The notes: generated by a model from the sequence alone, not told the origin. Positions 1 through 13,100 are shown, numbered from the stretch's first letter. The stretch is DNA of 64,000 nucleotides from Neurospora crassa OR74A (GCF_000182925.2 NC_026501.1:7915917-7979916), one strand, 5' to 3'. Numbers and translations: made by a program.

Positions 1-757
1 GCCCACCAATATTCTGGTCAACACGAATGGACAAGTCAAGATCTGCGATTTTGGCGTTTCGGGAAATCTCGTTGCCAGTATAGCAAAGACCAACATTGGC
101 TGCCAGAGTTACATGGCACCAGAACGCATCAGCGGTGGTGGCATGTCAGCTGCGGGCGGCGCGGCTGCCGGGACCTACAGCGTACAAAGCGATATTTGGA
201 GTTTGGGTCTCACCATTATCGAGTGTGCCATGGGTCGATACCCATACCCGCCTGAGGTTTCTAGCACAATCTTCAGTCAACTCAGTGTAGGTCTTCTTTC
301 TGCTTCCCTATCCTCATCCCTGAAGCGTACACACAAGCTAACAGAATGAACAATCCAGGCCATCGTTGAGGGCGACCCTCCCGGCCTCCCAAGTGAGGGC
401 TACTCCGGCACAGCACAGGACTTTGTCAAGTCCTGTCTCAACAAGATCCCTGCCAAGCGCCACACCTACCCGATGTTGCTGATGCACCCATGGATCAAGT
501 CCCTCGGCAGGCCCGAGACTATCACGGAAGAAGTGGAAGCCGAAGAGAAGGCCGCGGACGACCAGCTCGCCGACGCCACCGGCTCGCTCGACATCAACAG
601 TAACGGACCGATCAACGACCAGGGCGATCGTGAGGTCGCTGAGTGGGTCACCAACGTTCTGGACCGCAAGCTCAAGGGCTTGCTCAGTGATAAGGCCGAG
701 AAGCCCGCTCTGCACGCTGCACCGCTGGATCAAGTGAGCCCGGGCATTGCCGCTTAG
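1..757 (+). CDS. os-5: MAP kinase kinase OS-5 (Pbs2 family), 3' part
   Basis: This is the C-terminal part of a dual-specificity MAPK kinase; the 5' end lies outside the window. Codons run in frame from base 2. The catalytic-loop tail PTNILVN is followed by the magnesium-binding DFG at about 49-57 and an activation segment ([10 protein letters not shown], then QSYMAPER). Its Ser/Thr spacing is that of Pbs2, the HOG-pathway MAPKK. Next come the DIWSLG kinase subdomain and an HPWIK C-lobe ending. One intron spans 287-358 (GTAGGT, branch GCTAAC, AG) and joins in phase 0 after QLS. The stop is at 755-757. The acidic tail after the kinase domain is typical of fungal Pbs2 homologues. In Neurospora the osmosensing MAPKK of the OS-4/OS-5/OS-2 cascade is OS-5. 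That name rests on Pbs2 likeness plus my recollection that os-5 lies near al-2; mek-1 or mek-2 are less likely because the activation loop is Pbs2-like. Confidence 0.88.
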
Positions 758-1965
758 ATGAGTTGTGGTCTATTCAATTTGACTGTTTGTCTCTCTCGTA
801 GGCTAGTTGAATGCGCTCATCTTGTCGTGTTCTTTTTCTGCTATCCACCTGTTCATTTATAGCGTGTGTACAATCATACAAGTACAAATACAGGGGAAGG
901 AAAGAAGGAAGGGCGGGTTAGCATGAGCATTACTGGGATTCAAGTACACGGTAGAATCCGGAAATCTCCGTTGGGATTTTTGTTGTTGTATCTATTTCTC
1001 TATATTACAATTTTCTTCCACCTTTGAGATGCCGAATCAATGATGTGAAGTGACGTTGAGTTAGGTGTCTGAACAGTAAACAGGAGGCCTGGTCACTCGA
1101 TCTGTGTATTGTTTTCTTTCTAAACCCAGACGAACAAGAGTTTCTTCCGTCCTCAATTCCCAAGTCAAGCGATCCGCTCTTTCCAGGTTCTGCCGATATA
1201 TCACATGGGCCCGAAGCGCCTTTGACGCCATTCCGTGGTTGTTTGGTCATGTAAACATGTTCCTACGGGTACATTGATCCTCACAAATCATCCAAATGCC
1301 GGTTTATTCAGCCACCATTACTCCATGTTCATTCGCATAGCACGCATGAATCGGTCAATTACATTATAAGGCGGGTGACGTATTAATCAATTATAGGTGG
1401 CATAGGACATTGAACGCCCAAAGCAAAGAAGAGTAAAAACAAAAAAAAAACTATTAAGGACCTCCATTCAAGAAAAGGCTCGCGCCTTTACAAGAGTGTA
1501 TCTCAGTCTCTGCATCTTTCTTCCTTCGTCAAATTTGACTTCAGAAAAAGAACCAAATCCAAGCAAAAACAAACGTTCCAGCCCCCTTCCCAAAAGGTAT
1601 CATCTCTCATTGTCATTTCATCATTACAAGACTCGTCAGTTTTGTCTCTCGTCCAAGCTGCAACCATCTTGCCATCATACATCACACGTCCAAATGTCCG
1701 TCCGACTAACAGGCATCTCCTCTTCATCTGTTCCTTTCTCATCCCCATTTTTTTTTCTTGTTTGTTTACCTCATCGGTTTTAAGCCGCTAGACCTGATCT
1801 CGCAAGATGGGGCGGTCGGTAAGGTGCATACCGATCCGCATTTGCATGATCTAGAATCGCCGTTCCCAACGCCGGTGCCGGCGCCGGACCACTGCTCATC
1901 ACCGGCGGCGCCGGCGATGGCGTTATGACCGGCGGTTTGCTCACTGTGTAAGTTGCGCATTGCAT
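758..1965. other. intergenic, convergent 3' ends
   Basis: This interval separates the 3' ends of os-5 (plus strand) and the SUR7-like gene (minus strand). It is mixed-composition DNA with a short A run near 1440-1450. I see no open frame with protein-like composition and no RNA gene, so it most likely holds the two 3' untranslated regions. Confidence 0.6.
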
Positions 1966-3026
1966 TTAGTAGTCATCCTTGACCCTCCGTCCATCGAAGG
2001 ACTTGCCACTGTTGCTACGGCGGCCCCAGTTGAAAACGCCACGTTTTCTTCTTTCGCTAGGGCCCGTCACGGGGCCGTCTGCGACAACGTGATCGTGACC
2101 TTCGGTAGCATAAGTGGCGCGGCGGTTGACATAGTGGTTCTTGTCGCGTTTGAGCATGGCCAAAAGGAACAAGACGGTGCTGATGGCTAAAGCGGCCCAG
2201 GCGCCCCAGGCGAAGCCGAAGGCGTACCGACCGAGGTGGGCCTCGCGGCCGTCGCGGTGAAAATGGTTGCGCATCTTAACAAAGGTGGCGCTGTGAGGGG
2301 GGGGTTAGTTAGTTACATGATGACTTTTCCATGTATCTCTGTTGCCAACGATTTGTTGGGGTCCACAAGTAAGGGTGCGGGGAAGAAGAATTGGGGTGGG
2401 GAGGGGAACAGGTGGGAAAGGGTAGTTGGGGAGCAAACACATACGTCATCAAAGAAACAGCGATACTGAACATAACCAGCGCCAAAGAAGCAATCATTCC
2501 CGACACCGCAGCGCCCACGCGTCCCAAACAAGCCAAGAAGCCCGAGAAGAAAGCCAAGGTCTCGAAGAAGAGCGCAAGCAGGAAGAAGACCCAGCCGAAA
2601 CGCCACATGTACCAGAAGTAATGGCTGGTGGTGTGTCCGCCATACTTGCCCGTAAGACCAGCGGGCGCACCAGCAGGGTTGCTATCCCAGGCATCACCGA
2701 GGGGCAGCGCAGGACGGGCGGGGCCGCAGTCCAGGTTGTTGAGGCCGCACACCTTGAAGTATGTCCATTGTGAGACGTCGCGGGCGCCGCTGATACCGCT
2801 GGTGTCGGCGCGAAGGAAGTATGTCTGTCGAAGGGGCGAGGTCCGCGTGATGCCGGAGAGGATGACAAACCATAGGAGGATGAGGGAGATGGCGATGAAG
2901 AAGAGGGAGAGTAGGGCGAGGAGGGGGCCTATGTTTTGGTAGGGGAAGACCGGTTAGTTACCTGTTGATGGAGTTGAAGATGGCAAGCGGGACGGCGAGT
3001 AGTATCAACTTACGAGATTTGTTCAT
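1966..3026 (-). CDS. SUR7/PalI-family plasma-membrane protein
   Basis: The spliced minus-strand gene encodes 273 aa. Exons are 3014-3026, 2445-2928 and 1966-2290; introns 2929-3013 (GTAAGT) and 2291-2444 (GTATGT) preserve phase. The first exon has 13 nt and encodes MNKS plus one base. The protein has four hydrophobic segments: an N-terminal one (PLLALLSLFFIAISLILL), one beginning FGWVFFLLALFF, one beginning MIASLALVMFSIAV, and FGFAWGAWAALAISTVLFLL near the C-terminus. Between the first two lies an extracellular loop with the W-x5-C-x5-C pattern (QWTYFKVCGLNNLDC) of the claudin-like SUR7 family. The cytosolic tail is basic and polar. Family members sit in eisosome/MCC plasma-membrane domains or act in cell-wall and pH signalling. 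The family call is firm; the specific role is not visible. Confidence 0.82.
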
Positions 3027-5302
3027 CTTGATGAACTGTTGTCTGTAAAGACTTTTAGATTGATAATAATGGTTGTAACAGGAAGAGTAGGTTGTTATTA
3101 GGTTTAAAGGTTGGGAATGCTGTTATAACCACGGGGCACCGTAAGTGTTAGTCAAGATATCGGTGAGAGGGACGGCAGGATCAAAGAAAAGTGGAAGAGG
3201 GGCCCGGATCGGATCGACTTACGTCGTCGATGCAGTGCACCTACTTGTACCACCTTATGTACTGACCCAAGACAAGTGATGAAAGCACCCGCGGTTTAGA
3301 TAGGTTTGTTGCTGAAAGAAATGCGTTGGATAGGTATGTTTGCTGGGTATCCGAAGGGTCGAGAGTATATAAGTGGGAAAATGATAACAGATCAAGGTGG
3401 TTCTACCACCCAACGACTTATCACGATACTGAGAACGGCTCTGGGGTATCACAGGGTATTACTTCTGGATGGAATAAGGGTCAAGTTCAAAGACATCAAA
3501 ATCATATAGAGCTGGAAAACAGTGCGGCTGGAGGGTTTTATGTGGCAATGTTGAAGGGATGGATGGAACTGTGGCAGATCAGGAAAGGGTCTTCCAACCT
3601 CAGATCAAGACATTCGGGGTAGCACCCGAACCGACGTACGTACAGAATCCAATCCCTCGGTCTCATTGACTTCCCGCCAAGCTGAGCCTACCTCTACCCT
3701 ACTTACCCACTGATCATCATATGAACGGGTCAGAATGAAGGCTTTGTGGTTGTCGAACTTTTGAGAGTGACAATCATCACGTCTGCTTGGTGGGGACAAC
3801 GGACGATGCATGACGCAGCGCCTAGAAAAGGCCCAGAGCTCATGGCAGATGCCGACCATCAAATGCTGTTTGCGGGAACCCGCTCCTGCAGTGCAGTCCC
3901 GCAGTGCACACCAGGGCAGTGCAGGCCTTCAAGCACCCCCTGCGGCAGCGACCTGGGTCGCCTGGACGTCACTGCGACCCTTCCTTCTTCCTAAAAGAGA
4001 AAGTAAAGGGCCCCACTTATCTCTTACGCAGAGAGCATTGACCACCTCATCTTTCCGTCATGGACTGGACCTTTTCTCTCCTGCGCCGCCGACGTCATCC
4101 TCTCTTCCTCCCTCCATCTTTCCATTAGGTCATCCCTCGCATCCGAATCGGCGACAGCGTCCGGAATTGGGGAACCACGCCAAGTAGGTAGGTAGTAATG
4201 TTGAACAATACTATCAAACTCCGAATGGAAGACTTCATGTGATCTTCATTGGTCTAGTGTATTCCACTGAACCTTTCTTATCTTTGTTTCTGCCTTTCTT
4301 TTTTGTGTGTGTGTCACCCAGAAGCTAAGCAGGTGGGTTTGATGAACGGTTACACTTGCCGAAGCCGACGACAAAGCTATCTGCCAAGGAAAAAGAAGGA
4401 AGTATACGAGACATCCAAGAGATTAGGTGATGCCGTATGTGCACTTGCGGAACAGAACTCGTGACAGTTTCTGGAGTGTCCAGAAGCGTTTTGAATACAG
4501 TGTTGGCAGCCTTGTGGGTCAACAAGTTTTCGGTCGTCGAACGAGATGCAAGTGATGTAAGTCAAACTGACACTGATCGCTGCCCTCGTGGCCAGCTGTG
4601 GTGAGTATTGTGGAACACGGTAAAAGTCGTGGTTTTGCAACATGTGTTAGGAGATCTGTCTTGGGAAGTTTGTTTAACTTGTTTCAAAGTCATATTGTGT
4701 TTTCGGCCTTGCATCAACGTAGCTAACCACGGAGATCACTGTTTATAGTGTACAAGTCTGGGCTTCCTTGAAAGTTATCTATCAAAAATTCTTCTTAGAA
4801 GACAGGTATTATAGATATGAAGCTACAGGCTCGGAGATAAACAAATGGTCAAGTTAGGTACTAACCTGTAAGTTGTGAACTTTAAGTAAATACACGCCTC
4901 TGTCCATTAGGTAGCATACCCGAACAAATACACCTGCAATCTGGAAGCACATCCGGCATGCACGAGGGTGTAAATCGCACATACCTATGCAGCGCATCGC
5001 ATTGCAAGTACTTTTAATTTGGTCTAATCGGGAATGTGTTCAGTCTCGACCACATCCTGATATCACCTCATCTTATCTGAACCACCTGGATCTCAACTCT
5101 CATTGTTCACTCACACTTCTTCCGGGCTTCTAACATCTCATATAATTACCCACGTGTCATCAGCTTTTCTCTATGCATAAAAGAGGACGATATATACAGA
5201 CAACAAAAGGAAGTCTTCAAAAAAATCATCAAACCTTCTATGCCGGAACACACCACATCGAACTAGCCTAACACCACCAACCATCACCACCACCACCACC
5301 GT
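3027..5302. other. intergenic region
   Basis: This 2.3-kb stretch covers the 5' side of the SUR7-like gene and the 3' side of al-2. It contains a TAGGTAGGTA tract near 4186 and pyrimidine-rich segments near 4040-4110 and 4280-4310. Open frames here are short and have no recognisable domain, so I see no gene. Confidence 0.55.
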
Positions 5303-7239
5303 CTACTGCTCATACAACGCCCTCAACAGCGTGCTCAACCTCCTTCGCTTCGGGACCGTAGCCCTCCCCTCCATCCTCACAAACACCGTCCCCTCCTTCC
5401 TCTCCCTCAACACCCTTCCAATCGCCATGTAATTTTCAACGGCACCAATCATCGGGCCCCTAGCCTCGCTCGGTATCCGTTGCATCTCAGGCCTCGCGCC
5501 CCCATACAGCTCAAACGCATTTTCCAAAAGCCGTCTTCTCATCCGCTCAATGACCTCGGGACCCTCGGGGTTCTCCAAGACCATCTTGTGCGTCAACCCT
5601 TCCTTCTTGAGCCAGGTGGTAGGCAAGTAAACGCGCCCGATACGTGCGTCGACGACGATGTCACGAGCGATGTTGACGTACTGCAGCGCGATGCCCATCC
5701 GGCACGCGGCGGTCTCGAGCTCGCGCTTCTGAGTGTCCGACATGTCTGGCAGGCAGTGGTAGATGATGAGGGCGATGCAGAGCTCGCCGACGGTACCGGC
5801 GACATAGATAGCGTAGTTCTCAAGGTCCTTGTCGTCGGCGATGGGGTATTGGAGATCCGTAGAGTCGGAAGTACCGTGGAAGGTGAATTGAGAGTCCATC
5901 TCGAAACCCTTGATGAGATCGTAAAGAGGCTTGGGAGGAAGAATGTGAGTGGGCAGGAGGTGGAGGGCTTGGTAGGCACAGGGAGGGAACGCTGTCTTGA
6001 TGTAGGCGTCGATTCGCTCCGCCTTTTTCTTGGGGTCCTCGGTGGCGTCCGCGTCCTTGTAGTGCAGATCAAGGAAGTGGTTCAGCTTCGCGGTCCAGGA
6101 CAAGACCTCACGGCGAGATTTGGCGTCGTCGACTAGATCATCAGCCAGGCGACAGAAGGAGTACCTGAGATGATTTATTAGTTCAAGTCCGGAACTTTGC
6201 TTAGGCTGAATGGGTACTTACAGCAGGATCAGGTCAATGCGGAGTCGACCAGAAAAGAGCGAATTGGCCAGGTAAAAACTCCTGCTCTTCAGGCGCAGTC
6301 TCTCGACCGCTTCTCTCAGGCCCTCAATGCGCTCAAGATCGTACCTGGAAGTGTTGATAAGACGGCTTTGAAGAAGCATATGAGTTGTCGGATACCGGTT
6401 GACCTTGGGGAACAGAGTTGGGAAAGCGTAAATGACGGCCAGATATTGATCGAACGCGGCCATACCGCCAACGATGAGCATGTTGGTCACCAGGAAGAAC
6501 GTGGCTTCTTCAATGTCCAACTTGCCAAACAGACAAAAATCGAGCTTCGTCCCCGATCCGATGGACCAAGTACCCCTGTGCAAGGCAAACTCGTCTACCG
6601 CCCAAAGATAGAAGGTGGGTAGGAACATCGGGAGCACCGTCGCGTACCAGGGTAGGCTGAGAATGAAGCGCCCAGCGAGGGTCCAGATAGCCAGTAAGAA
6701 CGGACAAGCCCAAACAAGGATCAAGCCGAGATAGCTTGTTTCCTGATGAACCTGAGCGGCATTCCATCCCCATACCGACAAGGCTACGAGGACTACCTGG
6801 CCGGTAACCTTGACAACCCTCATCCATGCTGGCGGGTTTTGTTGATTGTTGAGGTGCAACGCGTGCAGCACCGGCTTGTTGAAGAGGATGTATACGAGCG
6901 CCGTGATGTAAGTCTGTATCACAAAGAAGAACAGCTCTTCAAAGGGAATTCCAAGCAAACGCGGCCCAACAATGGCTTCTGGTGGGTAAGACCATACTTT
7001 GTGCTTAATCAAGTAGGCATCCCATGGCAGAGCGGCGGTAAAGGCGACGACGACGAGGAAGCCTGTTTGGATGAGATGTATCCTGTTGAGAATGGGGTAG
7101 GCGATAGCGGTGAGAAGTACCGCCGCGGGTACCGTGAATTTTAAGTGACTATCATGTATCTCATCAGCAATGATGTTTCCCAGGACTAAAGGGTGGTGGC
7201 TGTCAGATCTGGTACTCACACAAAAGCATAGTCGTACAT
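5303..7239 (-). CDS. al-2: Bifunctional lycopene cyclase/phytoene synthase AL-2
   Basis: AL-2 makes phytoene from two geranylgeranyl diphosphates and also cyclises lycopene-type ends, so it supplies two steps of Neurospora carotenoid (neurosporaxanthin) synthesis. Exons are 7220-7239, 6222-7148 and 5303-6164 with phase-preserving introns 7149-7219 (GTGAGT) and 6165-6221 (GTAAGT), giving 602 aa. The 20-nt first exon encodes MYDYAF plus part of Val. The N-terminal half is membrane-embedded and carries the CarR-type cyclase motif [13 protein letters not shown]. The C-terminal half is a squalene/phytoene synthase with the first Asp-rich site [13 protein letters not shown] and the second [13 protein letters not shown]. 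Length and sequence match the N. crassa protein as I remember it. A longer open frame also starts with ATG inside the first intron, but it would lose the MYDYAF start. Confidence 0.98.
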
Positions 7240-8866
7240 CTTGGGCAGTCTCTATAGCTTGTTGGCGCTATTGTCATATAGAGCCGTGGACGTAGAAGCC
7301 TATCTTGTCATGAGAGATGAAGCAAGACCTCTGCACATGAGAAAGAAACCTATAGAGGTTGGCGCTGGGGCGTCGATCTGGCTTTGTCCTGACTGTGAAA
7401 GGCCCGGATTGCTAAGAGAGGCAACCGACACGTCGAATGCGTCCAGAGCAGAGACTCTGATAGAAGAGGATCGGGAGAGAAAAGGGAAGAACTAGGCCAC
7501 ATCAAATATATGCCAGGGACAATGGAATCGAGAAGAGCATCGAGTCGACGGAGACTTTGGAACGGCCACGTCGACCGCGGCAGTTCCAGGATCCGAGACT
7601 GTTGGAGCTGCCATGATGTTCAGATCCAGAGGCCGGGAGAAACATCGGAAGTGCGTCCGCTTGCCAAGCATTGGAATAAATGGGGAAGTTGGTAGGCTCG
7701 GGAGGGGAAGCACGCCAACGGGCCATCGCGGATAGCCAAAAAAGAAAGGAAAAACGATAAGGTAGGCATTCTGATTGCTTCATGCCCGAGAGCCCAACTT
7801 AAGCGACAAGTCTGACTCTTTTGCTGGAGAAGAGTCCCATTCGGTTGTTGCGCTGCCTACACAGTACACCGCGTGCTAAGTAAACACTGCTCTCACTAAG
7901 CAAAGACGTGCACTTGTGATGTCATGTCGGGTATACATCTGACAGATAGACAGACAGAAGCAAAGCCCGTCATCCGAACAATGGAAGTACGGTCGGTTCT
8001 TCTCCGGAGCGCTTTCTTATGTGCGTGAGCTTGAGATGACAGGATGAGTTCATTGCTCAATCCATCTGATCTCTATGGTGTGCTCGGCTATCGACAGCTC
8101 GTGCGGCGATCAGGGATATTTTGTGCAATCAAAGGACGTCGCATATGTGACGCGCAATATCATGCAGCAGAGACCCAGAAAGTGGTACTGGGCCGGCCGA
8201 TCATTGAGTAAGCGTTGGGGTGGGGTGTGATAACTAGTAGCTGACGGGCGGTTGAAGCTGGAGGCGAGTTTGGTGATGGTGAAAGAAAACTAAGGTCCCG
8301 TCGTCGATTGAGATGGCAGAGAACCCTGTGATGATCGGGAGCACAGCATCGAACTCTCAGGCACAGAACTGCACAGCACAGACAGGCACTCTTTCAGTGG
8401 TGGATCTCCCCGGAGACCTTGATGCACAATGCACGGACCCTTGCCGAGACGGCAGCCCCCGGAGATCCGTCCGGGGGATTAGCCAATCACAAGAGCCGGA
8501 GATGGTCGTCGCAAGTCAGCCAGGGCAATTCAACCGTGTCGACCCAGGCTCGGCAACAGCAACGCAACACCATCGTGGCCCAATCTTACTACACTACGTA
8601 CTCTACTCAGGACGACCGACGCCTTTTCTCGGTCGGCCTCATCCAGCCATAATCAGCAATTGAAACTGAAAGGTCCAGAACACTCTTTGGACCCGGAACC
8701 CTGGCCCCTGGGACAGGCATCCTGAAACCCCTGTGGCCAACATCGTACCCCTGGATTGTCTCTGTGGTTGCCCCGGCTCCGCGTCTCCTCCGTCGTCGTC
8801 GTCATCCCGTCTTCCCCATCACAGAAGCGGAAAGGTGATCAGTTACCGTTGTATAGAAAGGGAAGC
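7240..8866. other. divergent promoter region, al-2 / thioesterase gene
   Basis: About 1.6 kb lies between the divergently transcribed al-2 and the thioesterase-like gene. Short open frames near 7500-7780 and 8313-8663 have no protein-like features. The octamer TACACTAC is at 8590-8597. I expect promoters and 5' leaders of both genes here. Confidence 0.5.
7373..7378 (-). promoter_or_regulatory. candidate white-collar (light-response) site upstream of al-2
   Basis: The minus strand reads GATCGA, the core associated with White Collar Complex binding at light-induced Neurospora promoters, about 135 bp upstream of the al-2 start codon. al-2 is known to be strongly blue-light induced through WC-1/WC-2. 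A hexamer occurs often by chance, so this is only a candidate. Confidence 0.3.
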
Positions 8867-9859
8867 ATGGCTGCCAGAATACGGTACAACCCTCAACAGC
8901 AGCGCCGGGTTTTGGCCGTGGCACTAGCGCAACCCTCAACAGCCACTCCACGCGCTTCTGTGATCGGTTTCAGGGGATCGTGCAAGACTCTTCCAACAAC
9001 TTACTCACCAGTAACACATCAACTCCGGCTCCTTTCGACTTCGAAGTCATGGCGCCAAACTGAGCCGCCTCAGCCACAACCCATTCATCCACAGCCTGAG
9101 CTCGCCCCTCAACCCAAGAAGCGCAGTCGTGTATGGAAGATCATCGGCTATGGGTCTCTCCTCCTCTTCGGCGTCAGCTTCGGCCTCGGCTTCAGAGCGA
9201 TCGTTTCTCCCCCGCCCCCTCTGGTTCCGGGCTCCAAGCTTGACCTCATGGAGACCAAGATCATCCACCGGCAAGCGGAAAACCTAAAGATTGTCCAGGA
9301 ACTCCAAGCCGACCCAGCTTGGGAGTCATGGGACGCATACGAGACGCTTAGCCCGGAGCACCGGGCACAGCACATCTCGGCCGGCGCAATGGCCGGCTCA
9401 AAGGGCATTGGCGGCTACCACCGCGTCTTCTACAACAAGGACACGGGTGAGTGCGTCAGCGTCATCTTCTTCGGCCCCGCCACCACAGGCTGGCCCGGCG
9501 TCGTGCACGGCGGCTGTCTGGCGACTCTCCTCGACGAGAGCTGCGGCCGCGCGGCGTTCAAGAAGTGGGGTGGCCGGTCTGGACTGACGGCGAACTTGAA
9601 GCTGAACTACGTGTCGACTACGAACGCTACCAAGTTCTACGTCATTCGTGTCAAACCAAGGAGCGATGACGAGCTGCCGGAGAAGGAGCGCGGCAAAAGC
9701 CACTACAAGATCTTCCTGGATGCGTCGATACATGATGCGAAGACGGGTAAGGCAACCGTTGTTGCGGAGGCTTTGTTTGTGGGTGGAAAGGGGAAGAGCG
9801 GGAAGGGAGGATTGACGGTTAGCGGACTGGCTGATCAGGGTGAGAATGCTCGTTTCTAA
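8867..9859 (+). CDS. Hot-dog fold (4HBT-type) thioesterase, probably mitochondrial
   Basis: This uninterrupted gene encodes 330 aa. I start it at the ATG at 8867, the first in-frame ATG, in good context (GAAGC ATG GC). The first 60 residues are rich in Arg, Gln and Ala and poor in acidic residues, as in a mitochondrial presequence. A single transmembrane segment follows (IIGYGSLLLFGVSFGLGF, about residues 92-109). The C-terminal domain holds the hot-dog signature: G(V)VHGGCLATLLDE, where the helix after HGG packs into the sheet and the late Asp/Glu is usually catalytic, then GLTANLKLNYV. This matches fungal inner-membrane 4HBT proteins such as yeast Fmp10, whose substrate is unknown to me. 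It would hydrolyse an acyl-CoA or similar thioester. The enzyme class is clear; substrate and membrane location are inferred. Confidence 0.8.
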   Translation: MAARIRYNPQQQRRVLAVALAQPSTATPRASVIGFRGSCKTLPTTYSPVTHQLRLLSTSKSWRQTEPPQPQPIHPQPELAPQPKKRSRVWKIIGYGSLLLFGVSFGLGFRAIVSPPPPLVPGSKLDLMETKIIHRQAENLKIVQELQADPAWESWDAYETLSPEHRAQHISAGAMAGSKGIGGYHRVFYNKDTGECVSVIFFGPATTGWPGVVHGGCLATLLDESCGRAAFKKWGGRSGLTANLKLNYVSTTNATKFYVIRVKPRSDDELPEKERGKSHYKIFLDASIHDAKTGKATVVAEALFVGGKGKSGKGGLTVSGLADQGENARF

Positions 9860-10095
9860 GTGGGAGCTATAGGTGTCTGTCTATATTTATTTGTCTTGCC
9901 CGGTTGCACTGCTTCTCCGGTTTCTCCAGAAGCGTGCTCTTGCCTCGGTTTCGTTTGTACTTCATCAGACATATTTGGAGCGAGCACATAGACCGCTAGA
10001 CTTCATAGAGAGGTATTGTAATCGAATCCCTGATAACACGAGTATATCTATCCAAAGAATAGATAGGGTAATTATCATCAGCCTCGGCTTCAATC

Positions 10096-10098
<3 letters not shown>

Positions 10099-10154
<56 letters not shown>
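10099..10154. repeat. (TC)28 microsatellite
   Basis: An unbroken run of 28 TC dinucleotides lies about 240 bp downstream of the thioesterase stop codon. It should be length-polymorphic. Confidence 0.97.
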
Positions 10155-10157
<3 letters not shown>

Positions 10158-13100
10158 AGCTTGGATTTGGATATCCCATGACTTTTCCCGCTTACTCAAC
10201 CAACCTCCAAATATTACCCATTCGAGTAAAGTCATAACCCAACTCCTAACTCATCTCACAATCTCGATGGATTCCTCCCATGTACACATCAGGTATCTTC
10301 TGACTACCAGAGGCACCCTGCTTCGCCCTCAAATGCCTCCAGGGGAAGACTCAAGTCACTCGACCCTCTTTTCGCTGCATCCTGCCTTGCTTGACCGTGT
10401 CCGCTTTCATAGGAGAGTCTCTTGTAAGCTTGAGCAGCGAGATGCTCGGAGTGGTTTACGGTACCCCCCAATAGCCAGTTCGTACGCAGCCATGTTGGTC
10501 TCCTGGAGACCTTCACAACCGGACATCCAAGCCGAATTCATCCCCAAACTATTCTACCGATTCGACGCCGCAACGTGGCAGGCAGACCTCATGATTGGCC
10601 AGAACAGTATGGAGATCGAATCCGAGTTGGATGATAAGAAGCGCTAACTCTAGTGTAGTAGTGTATTTTACACAGTAGTTGATTGATAAGCCAGTGATTT
10701 TGACTTTGACTGTTCGCCTTGTCTCGTTCTCTTCACTTACCAATGTCCAATTTCGTGGTAGTCGCCGAAACAGTGAATAGGGGTGTCGGTTGAGGACCGG
10801 GCCGGACCGGACCGCCCTTATGGTACAGTTTTCCAAACTCACCGGCACTCGTCGTCGGGTTCGTTGGGGGGGGAGCTGGAACTTTGACTCCGGTCTAGCC
10901 AAGGGAAGCCAAGACCTTTTCCCTTGTCCATGTTCCAATTCACTCCACGTCCCCCTCAACCTCCCCAACCCGCAAGATACAGCCAATCACAAGCTACGGA
11001 CAATTGGCCGTGATTACGATTCATCCACTTGAAGGACTGGGGCAGTCAACGGACCCTCCAAAAAAAAATTCAACATCAGGCCATGATGATCTCGCAATTA
11101 ATGTATCAAAGGGACCGGCTCTACACTAGCGGAATATTCTTTCACCGAAAACCTCGAGGCCATTCAATATGAGCAAGGGGACTTGGGGAAAAAACGCCAA
11201 TCACGGGCTATGGACGATTGTCCGTTATTAGACTGGGTCTTGGGTACGGGCGAGGCCAGTGAAGGTATCACGCCTTCTATACTGGAAAACATGTTGCTGT
11301 TCATCGTTGATACCTTGCACGCCGAGGTTGCTGGGGCCTGGAGAAAGTGAGGGGATGGGGGGTCGAAACAAAGAAAGAGACGTTTAAAAAAAAAAGGCGG
11401 TAGAGAGATGGAGCCAAAGATGGATGAGAATGGACTCCATCATTTCGTTCGCTTCACTTTCAAATGGTCCTTCTACCCATCCTAGCAGCTGGAGGGGTAT
11501 AGCGGATCGAGGCTCTCTCATCACCCTCACCCATAAAGAGCCGAGGAATGAATTCCGAGTTTCTAGTCCCTAGGTAATCCCCGACCTGGGATTGCCGATC
11601 GGTCACCTTTGTTAGTAATGAACCGTGGGGATCCATCCGGCCCATTTACGGGATCTTGAACGAGGGTCTTTGCGGGTGGGTGGGCGGGCGGGTGGACTCT
11701 GCGAATTGATTTCGCTCGGCTCTAACTCGGCTTCAGGCATCACAAGCCGTACTGCGAAGTTTGTGTAATAGAATAATAATTCCTGTCGTCTTTGCTTCCA
11801 CCTTGATGAGGAGGTAGACAATCGCAGCGGCCGAGCGGGTAGAGCGGTGGCTATGCCAGGTTTGAGATGGAGAGAAAGGGTAAGAGAACAGTCTACTTTA
11901 TCCACGACCCTGCCCACCTATGTGAATTAGGGGACCTTTTCCCCTGCCGTATCCCTCGACCGACGACGAAGCGATGATGATCCCTCGGTAAGCGTTCCCC
12001 AGTCTCTTGTAACCTCACGGCATCACGTACGGTATATTGAACTGCACAGTATGTAGATACGGCGTCATGTTTGGCTGGGGAGCCCCGTTGCCGAGCCGGG
12101 AAAGGCAACGTACACGTGTACGTAGCGGCATTAGCTTTTCCAGTTTGCCATGTAACAATAGGGTCCCTTGACATGCTGGATTCGGGGTGAATGGCTGCGA
12201 GAGGCCCCATGGGTTGGCGCACGTGCTGATGAGGGAAGTCACACTCAATTAGGGAGATCGGGAAACGAAGAGAAGGGTCTGATTCAACGAGTCTGGTCTG
12301 TGACGAGGAATTGGTTGCGGGGGTTCATCGAACCGTGCATTTTGTGATCGATGAGTGTATGCTTGCGAAAAAATGTGGATCAGAGAGCCCTGTGACGACT
12401 ATGAGAACCGTTGATGGGCCGAGAACGTGATTTTCGCATCAAGAGTCGTGAGTAGGAATGCACGTTGGCTATCTTGTCTCTTCTTCGACTGCAGAAAGAC
12501 CAATGGAAGGCAAAGAGTCTGCTTCCATGGCGGCAGTTTTTGTCGGAGAAACAACGTCAAGAGACAAGTGTACACGGCAGGACACTTGCGTGTTATTGGA
12601 AATTCCACAGCGAATTGTCTTCTCCTGAGACATTTCCTTCTTTCTGTTACAGTAGGTTGTCTAGGTTTTGGGTGTGTAGTGTACCTCGAAACCAATGCCT
12701 TTGTGCTCCTTCGCAAATTTTCCACAACGAGGAGAATAGTAGAAAATCCTCTTCGCCTGACCTTGGAAAACTTGGTCTACAATTCCGAATCAATCAGACC
12801 GACATTCCGACTCATTTTCGAGTGGTATATGTAGTTATAGTATCGGGTTGCTGTTCCTCGTGGTAAGAGAGGGCAAAGCGATTGGATGTGTGTTAACGAT
12901 CCTCGGAACGAATAACGTTATGATACATCACAGAGCAAGACGTTAAATATCATCGGAATGCCATTCCCCACTGCAGCCACCAGATCAGCGAATGACGTTC
13001 GAAGCCTCGGATAGTGAATGAACCTCAGCGGGTGGTGATGTTGGTCTGTTAACATATACGGCATATAGGAAACCGATAGGCGGTAGGTTTAGCTGGCCAT

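Noticed and set aside
10267-10647. A 126-codon ATG frame downstream of the (TC)28 tract
   Set aside because: It has no recognisable domain, no splice or promoter context, and an equally long frame lies opposite. It is noted only as part of the gene-poor interval.
11828-11870. GGCCGAGCGGGTAGAGC, loosely like a tRNA A-box region
   Set aside because: No matching B-box or cloverleaf follows within a tRNA length.
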